From NCBI GenBank assembly GCA_003263845.1, contig JYJN01000132.1, positions 1 through 64,000 on the forward strand: a stretch of DNA of 64,000 nucleotides, in the 5' to 3' direction. Numbering within the stretch: position 1 is the stretch's first letter; each line of letters begins with the position of its first letter. Of this stretch, positions 9,290 through 17,184 are shown one piece after another. Origin of the DNA: Vibrio aestivus. GTDB lineage: Bacteria > Pseudomonadota > Gammaproteobacteria > Enterobacterales > Vibrionaceae. The notes beneath the pieces were generated by a model that made no database searches, had not been told where the DNA came from, and saw nothing but the letters and a program-made list of their open reading frames with translations. A program made the position numbers and the translations under genes.

Positions 9290-10450
9290 ATGAAATACCA
9301 TTCATTAACTTTATTTGCTGCATCTCTTGCATTAGCAACAAGCTATGCGAGTGCCGCTACCACACCAAATAGCACTAACCTTGATAGTTTGATTAAGCAA
9401 AATCAAAATTCAATCGCTCATAACAGCCAAAAGATTGCGGAATACAAACAGGATTCTAGAAAAATCGGCAGTACATTGTTGATTTACGGTCAAAGTAACG
9501 ATCGCCGCGTATCAAAGGATGAGGCGTTAATCGCCAACAATAAGCAAGCCGTTTCCAACATCAGTCAAAAAAGTCGATGACGCGACCAAACAAGTGAGTG
9601 TTAATAGTCAAGCAATAAACAAAACTAACCAGGCGTTACATTCTGATGAGCAACAGATCACTAGCAACACGCAACACATTGCTAGAACTGAGCACAAGCT
9701 AGCCTCTGACGAACAGCAGCTTCAAGCTAACACTCATGAAATATCTCAAACTAAGCAAGCATTAATGGCAGAGCAACAGCAGCTCTCAAGTAACACAAAA
9801 AACATTACCAAAACGGAGCACAGAGTGACATCCGTAGAAAAGCAACTCTCAAATAATGCTCAACACATCGCTAAAACTGAAGACAGAGTTGCGTCGGACG
9901 AACAACAGATCTCAAACAACGCTCAGCACATCGCCAAAACTGAACACAGAATGACCTCAGACGAACAACAGATCTCAAGCAACGCTCAGCATATAACCAA
10001 AACTGAACGCAGAGTGGCTTCCGACGAACAACAGATCTCAAGTAATGCTCAGCATATAACCAAAACTGAACACAGAGTGGCTTCCGACGAACAACAGATC
10101 TCAAGCAATGCTCAGCACATCGCCAAAACGGAACAAAGACTTACTGCCGACGAACACCAAATCCAACGTAATACACAAGACATCAAAGACTTAAGAAAAG
10201 ACTTTGAACGTATGGCTGACGATATCAATGGTGCTTATGCCGAAGCGGCAGCCCTTAATGCCTTAACAGAACCACACAATGTTGGAAGTATTATGGTGTC
10301 GGTTGGCCTTGGCCATCACGGTAATGCAGACGCACTGGCGTTTGGGGCGGGCGAACGCTTTAATGAACATCTAACGGCCAAAGTTGGCGCAGCTACAATT
10401 CAGCCACTAGCACAATGACGACCTATGTTGGTATGGGCTATGAGTTTTAA
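9290..10450 (+). CDS. YadA-like trimeric autotransporter adhesin, two frame breaks
   Basis: Signal peptide of about 22 residues (ends SYASA), a long stalk, and a C-terminal YadA anchor (NGAYAEAAALNAL, GERFNEHLTAKVGAAT, ending TTYVGMGYEF) that forms the trimeric outer-membrane barrel. The stalk is built from 21-residue units of the form DEQQISSNAQHITKTEHRVAS, three heptads each, in register with a trimeric coiled coil. An extra A in the run at 9567-9572 and a missing A near 10399 break the frame; corrected length is 386 residues. GAGG precedes the ATG at 9290. It has no globular head domain, so adhesion may be through the stalk, or the protein may serve another surface role. Confidence 0.82.
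9645..10148 (+). repeat. Eight tandem 63-bp repeats in the adhesin stalk
   Basis: Eight in-frame units of 63 bp (21 codons). The last four (9897-10148) are nearly identical at the DNA level and share GACGAACAACAGATCTCAA. The first four are diverged, so the array has expanded recently at its 3' side. Confidence 0.9.
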
Positions 10451-10589
10451 GTTTTTCATTGTTGACAATAAACTCAGTCAAGTAGGTTTTACATTACAGC
10501 CACCAATCTATTAGCGATAAATGACAGGCTTTTATTATAAAACAGGTTAATATTAATAATGATAACTATTAATGTGACAAGCCTATTTT

Positions 10590-11301
10590 ATGAACAAACA
10601 ACCCAAATTATTTATCGTCGAAGATGACCCAAAATTACGGCAAATGCTGGCAGACTACTTTTCTTCGAACGACTTATTAGTCACCTGCTTTGAAGATGGA
10701 GAGTCTGTCGCTAGCTCAATAATAGAGCAGCAACCGGATTTAGTGATCTTAGACTTAATGCTTCCTGGCGATGACGGACTTTCAATTTGCCGCCAAATCA
10801 GAAACGAATTCTTTGGCAAGGTGATGATGTTAACAGCAAGCGATGACGATTTTGATCATGTGGCTGCACTAGAAATCGGTGCTGACGATTTTGTAACCAA
10901 ACCCATAAGGCCACGAGTTCTCCTTGCTAGAGTTAGAATGTTGCTACGCAGAGAGTCTTTTGACGAAGAGAAGGTAAATTCTAGCGCGTCCCAAACAATA
11001 AAATATGGGCAACTTCGATTGCAACAACAAAGGAAGCGGTGTGAACTGTCAGGAAAAGAAATCACCATGACCGATAGTGAGTTTGACCTGCTTTGGTTAC
11101 TCGCCAATTCACCTGATCAAGCTCTTTCACGTGAAGCGCTAACCCTAGCGTTAAGAGGAATAGAATATGATGGGCTTGACAGAACCGTAGACAACAAAAT
11201 TGTAAACCTGCGTAAAAAAGTTAGGCGATAGCTCGTCTGCTCCAAAACGCATTATCACCGTAAGGGGTAAAGGCTATTTGTTCGTTCCTGATAGCTGGTA
11301 A
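10590..11301 (+). CDS. OmpR-family response regulator, one frame break
   Basis: Receiver domain (about 1-120) with acidic pocket VEDDPK, phospho-acceptor in VILDLMLPGDDG and the lysine of TKPIRP. A winged-helix output domain follows (MTDSEFDLLWLLANSPDQALSRE). An extra A in the run at 11214-11219 would end the protein at 11231. With one A removed it continues KLGDSSSAPKRIITVRGKGYLFVPDSW to 11301, giving the normal 236 residues and the complete wing. The sensor kinase gene starts 23 bp later. The order and domain layout resemble RstA/RstB; the signal is unknown. Confidence 0.88.
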
Positions 11302-11324
11302 TCACCTTCAGTCTTGAGGAAATT

Positions 11325-12629
11325 ATGCGCCGTATTTATCTTGAATCTTTTATTGGTTTACTCGTCCTTTTTGGACTCAGCCTTTACGCTTATGAAGTTA
11401 TTATCTATGAAATCAACCCAGACTATGACTACGTTTTAGAAGACCATGAAGGTGCCGCGCTTAGAGAACTACTTACAAAATTAACGGCCATACAAGGGAA
11501 AGAAAAGACCCTAGAAATGCTTGATGGTTTTGCTGAGCATACTGCGCAACGTTTACAGATCGTCAATTATAACGACTTGCCTAGCGCAGCCAAAGAGTAC
11601 TTTTCGACACCTCAAATTCATCATCCAAATACTTTTTACGACTCTAAACGTCATTTTTGGATGAGACTCGTTGAAGAAGATGTTTTTTACCACCTATCTA
11701 GCGATGACAGTACACCGCTACGAAAAGCAATTGAACTCGATAATAATTTGGTTTGGTGTTTTATTCTTGTCGGCTTTATCGCCTACTCTAGCGCACTCAT
11801 CTGGTTTTTGAACCGAAGAATACGTAAACTTGAAAGGGCGACAATAAAGCTAGCAAACGGCGACCTCTCAGCTCGCGCTCCCACTGCTGGAAAAGACCAA
11901 GTTGGAACATTAAATAAAAGCTTCAACAATATGGCTAATAAGATTTCTGACCTCATTATGAGCAATCGCTCTTTAACCAATGCCGTAGCGCATGATTTAA
12001 GAACACCGATTTTTCGAATTCAGTGGCAAGCTGAAATGCTACAAGACAGTTTGCCCACTAAAGAACAGTCAGAAAAAATTTCAAGCATCCTCGAAGATAC
12101 TGATGAAATGGATGAAATGATTAGTGAGCTCTTACACTTCGCAAAATTGGAAAGAGCAGAAACTCAGATTCAAAAATCTTCGTTTGATCTACGTCAGCTT
12201 ATCGAAAAGGCAGTCAGTAAACATTCTGCAGCCACTCCGATTACTTTTGACGCGAATCCTATTTCTTCATCAATCATTTTTGCTGACCAACCGCTAATAA
12301 AACGTGCTCTCGACAATCTACTATCAAATGCCAGTCGATATGCTAAGTCAAAAATTACGCTCTCTGTTCGTACCGATGCTGATGACAACCTGATCATAAT
12401 TGTTGAAGATGACGGTGACGGTATAGACGAAGTTCACTGGACCAAAATATTTGACCCATTTTATAGTGCGGACCCTGCTCGGAACAAAGCTAACTCAGGC
12501 TCGGGGCTTGGGTTAGCCATAGTGAAAATGATCGCAATCAAGCACCAAGGTAACATTGAAGTAGGATCAAGTGCGTTAGGTGGTGCCAAGTTTGTTTTGA
12601 CAATCCCAAACCAATCAGACTCGGTTTAA
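11325..12629 (+). CDS. Sensor histidine kinase, RstB-like
   Basis: 434 residues: N-terminal membrane helix (about 4-26), periplasmic sensor of about 115 residues, second helix (about 143-165), HAMP linker (NRRIRKLERATIKLANGDLSARA), HisKA with phospho-histidine in AVAHDLRTPIFRIQWQ, and HATPase_c with N box ALDNLLSNASRYA, G1 DDGDGI and G2 GSGLGLAIVK. All catalytic boxes are intact. It lies directly downstream of its response regulator and the pair forms an operon. The AHDLRTP H-box is typical of RstB/QseC-type kinases. Ligand unknown. Confidence 0.9.
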   Translation: MRRIYLESFIGLLVLFGLSLYAYEVIIYEINPDYDYVLEDHEGAALRELLTKLTAIQGKEKTLEMLDGFAEHTAQRLQIVNYNDLPSAAKEYFSTPQIHHPNTFYDSKRHFWMRLVEEDVFYHLSSDDSTPLRKAIELDNNLVWCFILVGFIAYSSALIWFLNRRIRKLERATIKLANGDLSARAPTAGKDQVGTLNKSFNNMANKISDLIMSNRSLTNAVAHDLRTPIFRIQWQAEMLQDSLPTKEQSEKISSILEDTDEMDEMISELLHFAKLERAETQIQKSSFDLRQLIEKAVSKHSAATPITFDANPISSSIIFADQPLIKRALDNLLSNASRYAKSKITLSVRTDADDNLIIIVEDDGDGIDEVHWTKIFDPFYSADPARNKANSGSGLGLAIVKMIAIKHQGNIEVGSSALGGAKFVLTIPNQSDSV

Positions 12630-12692
12630 AACGCAAGTTTAGGGACGCGCAACAGAGCTATTCAAGTTTGTGCCCCCATAGCAACAAACTTC

Positions 12693-12716
12693 AAAAAGCC
12701 CCTCTAACAAGGGGCT
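12693..12716 (-). terminator. Terminator, reading on the minus strand
   Basis: AGCCCCT (12697-12703) pairs with AGGGGCT (12710-12716). The A-run at 12693-12697 becomes the U-run of a minus-strand transcript. It would end the reading frame reconstructed at 12798-13126. Confidence 0.6.
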
Positions 12717-12797
12717 CGGTTGTGTCACCTTAATATTAAGTGTAGCTAACATTCTCTTTCTGATTCTAATTTCCCACTTGTATACGTTCATAACACC

Positions 12798-13126
12798 CTA
12801 GGATATAAAGCGATAATGTCCACATGATTGTTCAGAACCGAACACAACTTTTCTGAATTTCTCGTTATACCTTTCGAGTGAATAAGTCGCACCGTAATGG
12901 ATATCATATAAACGATCATGCGCTGCAAGTTTTCGCTCACCAACTTTTCACCTTTTCTCTCGCCTCAATGACGACTACAAACAACGAAGCAACCTTCTTT
13001 GAGAATTGGTTCAGCCTACTGCTAGCAGTAGGACCATCATAGCGAGCGGTAGTGAACTTAACTACTTTATTCCTTGCGGCTTCCTGGTAAACGCCCTTTA
13101 AATTCGCCTCTATTTTCTTTCTTCAC
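12798..13126 (-). CDS. Unrecognised small protein, reconstructed across two frame breaks
   Basis: No open frame of useful length is intact here. Reading the minus strand from a GTG at 13126 and removing one G from GGG near 13095 and one A from AAAA near 12955 gives a continuous 108-residue, charged protein. It contains EAARNKVVKFTTARYDGP, LNQFSKKVASLFVVVIEARE, KLAAHDRLYDIHYGATYS and LERYNEKFRKVVFGSEQSC, with a stop at 12798. The edits are of the same kind as those in its neighbours, and a minus-strand terminator follows at 12693-12716. No ribosome site is evident at the GTG. I recognise no family. It could equally be a real remnant. Confidence 0.4.
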
Positions 13127-13409
13127 AAGACAAGCTAGTTAAGATTAGTACAAATAAAAATCACGATAATAAATTATTTATAATCTTACATTTTATAGCA
13201 AAGTATAATTTAAACTTAATTAAATAAAGTCAAACATATACTTATAATTCTAAACAGTATTTAATTGGTTAAAGTTAAATGCCAGATAGGCAATTCTACT
13301 GTGAGCTGACTCTTACGTTTCATGACAAAAGCAAGACAAATACACGATATTGTCATTATCACAAATTGGATATCGTGTACTTCCTTTATAAATACACATG
13401 GTTATCAAC
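13127..13409. other. AT-rich intergenic region before the OmpV-like gene
   Basis: Very AT-rich (13140-13260) and without a gene. It should hold divergent promoters for the small minus-strand frame and for the MipA/OmpV gene; no operator could be assigned. Confidence 0.35.
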
Positions 13410-14195
13410 ATGAAAAGTACAATATTTATTCTTTTACCTATAATCGCACTTTCTAGTGTCGCACATGCAAACAATGACATCCAAATTCGCAATGGAAGTA
13501 TATATACTAAAAAAGACACCTGGTTTTTAGAAATTGGAGGTGGCGCATCATCTGACTTATTCAAATCGCAAGATAACCATCCATCCCCTATATTTAATAC
13601 TGGCTATTATAGTGATGATCTAAACGTAGACATTGGCAGTCACACAGTAAGCTATCGCTTTTACGGCCAAAATGAGGATTTAATTAACTTCAGTTCCTAC
13701 CTAAATACTGCTGGTGTTGCATATAGTCAAAATGATGCCGACGTCTTAGCTGGTATGGACAGCCGCGACGCAAGCTTTGATTTTGGATTGAACACAGACT
13801 TTAACTTAGAAAACGGGACACTTACGACATATATCCAACACGATCTCTCAAATAAATATGGTGGTTTCATTGGTGGTGCTAAATACTTCTACCCAATGAA
13901 AATTGAGACTATCGATTTTGTTCCTTATGCTGGAGTAAGTTATCAAAGTGCTGATTATGTAGATTATTACTTTGGCGTGAAAGAGCATGAAGCTAACAAA
14001 AAACGCCAACAATACAAAGGCCAAAGTGACGTCTCATACGAACTCGGGTACAAACTAATTATACCTATCTCTGAAAATTGGGATATTACTCAAACCTCAT
14101 CTTACACGCGACTTGGCGACAATATCTCTGACTCACCAATTGTCGACAGTCCAAATCAATGGGTTGTCGGGGCGACAGCCGCATACTCCTTCTAA
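13410..14195 (+). CDS. MipA/OmpV family outer-membrane protein
   Basis: 261 residues with a clean signal peptide (MKSTIFILLPIIALSSVAHA) and a beta-barrel pattern ending in the outer-membrane signature VVGATAAYSF with C-terminal Phe. Alternating motifs such as YDLSNKYGGFIGGAKYFYP-like strands and VPYAGVSYQSADYVDYYFGV match MipA/OmpV scaffolding or porin-like proteins. Translation from ATG 13410 gives a normal signal peptide; an in-frame ATG at 13398 would add four residues. It stands alone with its own terminator. OmpV-type proteins are often regulated by salinity or envelope signals; no site is visible here. Confidence 0.82.
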   Translation: MKSTIFILLPIIALSSVAHANNDIQIRNGSIYTKKDTWFLEIGGGASSDLFKSQDNHPSPIFNTGYYSDDLNVDIGSHTVSYRFYGQNEDLINFSSYLNTAGVAYSQNDADVLAGMDSRDASFDFGLNTDFNLENGTLTTYIQHDLSNKYGGFIGGAKYFYPMKIETIDFVPYAGVSYQSADYVDYYFGVKEHEANKKRQQYKGQSDVSYELGYKLIIPISENWDITQTSSYTRLGDNISDSPIVDSPNQWVVGATAAYSF

Positions 14196-14201
14196 CCCTA
14201 A

Positions 14202-14231
14202 ATAACGGGCCCTAGTGTTAGGGCCCGTTAT
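14202..14231. terminator. Bidirectional terminator between convergent genes
   Basis: A perfect 13-base stem ATAACGGGCCCTA (14202-14214) and TAGGGCCCGTTAT (14219-14231) with loop GTGT lies between the OmpV-like gene and the porin gene, which converge. Confidence 0.8.
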
Positions 14232-14257
14232 CTTACAAGGATGCGAAAAGCGAGTGA

Positions 14258-15385
14258 TTAGATGCTCATTTTTAAGTTTCCTCGAATACCAAATACCCAA
14301 GCACTATCCGCCAGAGAGTTAAACGGTAGTGTCTTTAAATACTGAACATTTGGTGTTACCGATACAGGACCAAACTTCATTCGATAATAAAGCTCAGAAT
14401 TGTATGTATCGTCAAACAATGTATTAGGCTTAGCCCACCCAATAGCCAAGCCTAAAGTTCCTGACCCCAACTCTAAATACCCCGCCCCAACAACAACAGA
14501 AGATTTATATAGCGCTTCAGGGCCTTGTGCTACACCCACTCTAAAGAAAGAAACCCAACTCCACTTCTGATAGATTGTCGACCAGTTAGCCCCATAATTC
14601 TCACTCGACTTAACCCTAGGTCCATCACTATGCCAAACCGTCAAATGAGAATTCTTCATATAAAATGAATCTTTGCTAGGAACCCATCCTATTTCCATTG
14701 ATTTAAAATACTGGTTGTCTCCAAAAAAGCTTTCGAAACCTTTAAAAGGCTCAGTTGAATCGGCTTTTGCATCTGAGAAGCTTAAATAGGCGTAATAGTT
14801 TTCAGACATCATATGCCGAACAGATATCCCCAGCGTCGATTCATCCGGTATAGCAATCGTCCCTGATCCTGTACTGAATTGTATATTCGAAAAGCCCGAA
14901 TACGGATTACCAAGAGCGTATGCGTCTATGTAGTCGGTACTATCTAAAAATCCGAGCATCATTTCAGTATCTTGTATATTGAACTCCTGCTTCCAATATA
15001 GGTTAGTGAGCCTCAAACCTATGTTACTAAAAGCGGGCTGAATTAAGCCAAAGCCACCGACGTTCCCCATAACAAACTTAGAAGGGGTACTATCGGTGTA
15101 GTTATGCTTGTGATCCACTCTTAACCTAACAGAGCCTGTATCCAAATCAACATCATCTTGATAAGCTAACCAATCAATCGTTACCCTAGCAATACCTGAA
15201 GCAGCACTACTCTCTGTTCCTGAAAGGTTTTCATTTGCAGCTAACCCGAAAACGTAGTAATCACCGCTAACACCAACAGTTTTACGCTCTGACTCCGAAG
15301 AGTGTGCTTCATTTGAAATCATCAATGCACTTGCAGCAATGAAGGTCGTCAGAAGCTGGCTCTTTGACAATAAGTATACATCCAT
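14258..15385 (-). CDS. Outer-membrane porin, OprB/carbohydrate-porin-like
   Basis: 375 residues with an N-terminal signal peptide (cleavage near EAHSSE, about residue 30) and a long amphipathic beta-strand pattern. Stretches such as GFGLIQPAFSNIGLRLTNLYW, DAYALGNPYSGFSNIQF and YNSELYYRMKFGPVSVTPNVQYL resemble carbohydrate-selective porins of the OprB type. The last strand ends in WVFGIRGNLKMSI rather than the usual terminal Phe. AGAGGA lies ten bases before the ATG at 15385. The substrate cannot be told. A perfect 18-bp inverted repeat lies 144 bp upstream and could be an operator. Confidence 0.65.
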   Translation of the reverse strand: MDVYLLSKSQLLTTFIAASALMISNEAHSSESERKTVGVSGDYYVFGLAANENLSGTESSAASGIARVTIDWLAYQDDVDLDTGSVRLRVDHKHNYTDSTPSKFVMGNVGGFGLIQPAFSNIGLRLTNLYWKQEFNIQDTEMMLGFLDSTDYIDAYALGNPYSGFSNIQFSTGSGTIAIPDESTLGISVRHMMSENYYAYLSFSDAKADSTEPFKGFESFFGDNQYFKSMEIGWVPSKDSFYMKNSHLTVWHSDGPRVKSSENYGANWSTIYQKWSWVSFFRVGVAQGPEALYKSSVVVGAGYLELGSGTLGLAIGWAKPNTLFDDTYNSELYYRMKFGPVSVTPNVQYLKTLPFNSLADSAWVFGIRGNLKMSI

Positions 15386-15528
15386 TTCAATAGCTTCCTC
15401 TGGTTAGCTACTGAGTTGTACAACTTTGCTCAACCGTATATTTAATATTTAAAGGTGGGCCATTTTGGACAAGCGCAGCCATTTGCATATCAATCCAAAA
15501 GGAAGTGACATTAAAAGAAAAAGATACC

Positions 15529-15567
15529 AATGAATCGATTAATTAATACTTAATTAATCGATTCATT
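15529..15567. repeat. Perfect 18-bp inverted repeat upstream of the porin gene
   Basis: AATGAATCGATTAATTAA (15529-15546) and its exact complement (15550-15567) are separated by TAC. It lies between the porin start and the stop of the binding-protein gene, both on the minus strand. It may be an operator or an AT-rich transcription stop for the upstream gene. Confidence 0.75.
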
Positions 15568-15600
15568 TCACCAAAGATTAGTAATAATTAATGCTCCCAG

Positions 15601-16373
15601 TCAGTCTGGTTCCGTGATAGATATAACTTCATTTTGAATTTCAGAGTAACTTTTTATTGAATACTTCTTGTATATAGCGTCAATTGTCCCATCATCTAAC
15701 ATCTCTTTTATCTTTTTATCTAACTGAGCAACCAAGTCGCTACGTTTGGAGTTAAAACAAAGGTACAAGTTCTGTGAAACAATTAGGGGGTAAAGAAGAC
15801 GGATTTCAACGCCAACTTTTTCAGATAACTTCACCACTGAAAAGTAATCTAAAATTGCAAAGTCGACCCTATTCTTTCCTAATAGAGTTAATAATTTCTC
15901 TTCCGTTTCAGCGGCAACCACCGTCCAATCTTTATTTTTGAGAATGATATCTGCGTAATGATAGTTGATTACCAATCCAGCTCTTTGGTTGTTGACTCTA
16001 TTCCAGTTAAACTCCGTAATTTCGCTATCCTTATTTACATATGCTCCTAAAGGATAGAATGAGGTTGGAATTGATGGGGTAATAAGGCCACTGACTTTAA
16101 CACTATCGAGAATCGCATCATAATCACCAGAGAAGACCATTTTTTCACAACGCCCCCAAGGCACATGGTGAAATTCGACCTCCTTCCCATCCTAGCAAAG
16201 GCTTCTCTATAAAGATCTACCGACACTCCCCTTTCAATGATGTTACTTTCAGCGTCCACAAATGAAAATGGCGGCCAATCAACGGCGCAAACTCGCACTA
16301 CTTCCGAAGACCAGCTTACTGAGCTGAAACCTAGCAAGCTGGCAAATATGAATATATTGATTGAATTTTGCAT
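15601..16373 (-). CDS. Periplasmic solute-binding protein, family 3 type, one frame break
   Basis: Signal peptide (MQNSINIFIFASLLGFSSVSW), then VVRVCAVDWPPFSFVD and GVSVDLYREAFARMG, the opening of SBP_bac_3 proteins. Later come NKDWTVVAAETEEKLLTLLGKNRVDFAILDY and KKIKEMLDDGTIDAIYKKYS, the usual closing helix. One C is missing from TGCCTT near 16160. With it the text reads TMCPWGRCEKMVFSGDYDAI and the protein is 257 residues, the expected size. GAGG precedes the ATG at 16373. No permease genes are adjacent, so it may be an orphan binding protein or a signalling input. Confidence 0.8.
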
Positions 16374-16415
16374 AAGATCCTCAGCCCAAAATATAACAAT
16401 AGACAACAAATACAT

Positions 16416-17184
16416 ATTGCTCGAGGTGCTTAGTCATAGTGAACTGATCAGGCAAACTCCTTTATCCTCGGTAAAGCTAAGCTAAAGAATCGTTTACCTC
16501 AAAAGTTGGTGTTCTTTTTTAACTTTCGCAAGTTTATTATCGTCATTGACTTTGGTGGCCAAAAAATAAAAATTGCACGTTTTTGGGGTCATGAGGCCCC
16601 GCGATTTTCACACAATCTAAGATTAATTCATATTGGCCCAAGAACCCAGCTTCACAACGCCCCCTTCAAACATAATACAATTCGAACTCTTCCGATCTAC
16701 TGCTCTCTCGAAGGTGATCATCATAAATAGTGGCTAATTATTAGCCCCGACTCCAAATAGACCAAACCAAGGCTCCACTCTTGAATAGATTAATGGTTCT
16801 CACTTGACTGAGCCCGTAGAGGTTTTCCGCCTCCTAGGTCAGCGCATGCTCGACGCACCAAAAAAGTCCTGAGAGCTATTCTGCTTCTCAGGACTTTTGC
16901 CTTTCTGTTTGCTGTAAAGTAAATATGCAGCAGAATTTTCCTTTTCGGATCAAATATCGTATTTCAACCGCCTCTTTTTCACTATATTCAGACTTAACTC
17001 ATTCTGTCCTATTTCAATTTAAAACACATAAGCAGACTTCATCAAAAAGAGTGGTGCTTTAGTCATAAGACCTTTCTTTCCAAAGAGAAAGGGCATGCTC
17101 CAACCGCTAAAATTTGTAATATTCCTAATATGGGGCTTAGGTGACGCACGGGTATGCAGTGTGCCACCTAGCCAATACAAGGGT
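16416..17184. other. Long intergenic stretch with a possible gene remnant
   Basis: No intact gene. On the plus strand, 16770-16866 can be read as EPVEVFRLLGQRMLDAPKKS followed by a stop, with no start upstream. It looks like the C-terminal end of a decayed frame but is too short to name. The stretch also contains a strong hairpin at 16862-16898. Confidence 0.35.
16859..16898. terminator. Bidirectional terminator
   Basis: AAAAGTCCTGAGA (16862-16874) pairs with TCTCAGGACTTTT (16886-16898), with A-run and T-run on the two sides. On the minus strand it lies about 290 bp beyond the stop of the Ig-like lipoprotein gene. Confidence 0.75.

Noticed and set aside
9871-10104. Antisense frame with internal repeats under the adhesin
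   Set aside because: Its repetitive composition simply mirrors the 63-bp repeats of the real gene on the other strand.
9645-10148. CRISPR array
   Set aside because: Repeats are contiguous, in frame and coding, with no spacers.
16506-16730. 74-codon frame on the plus strand
   Set aside because: Unlikely amino-acid composition and no ribosome site or neighbour support.
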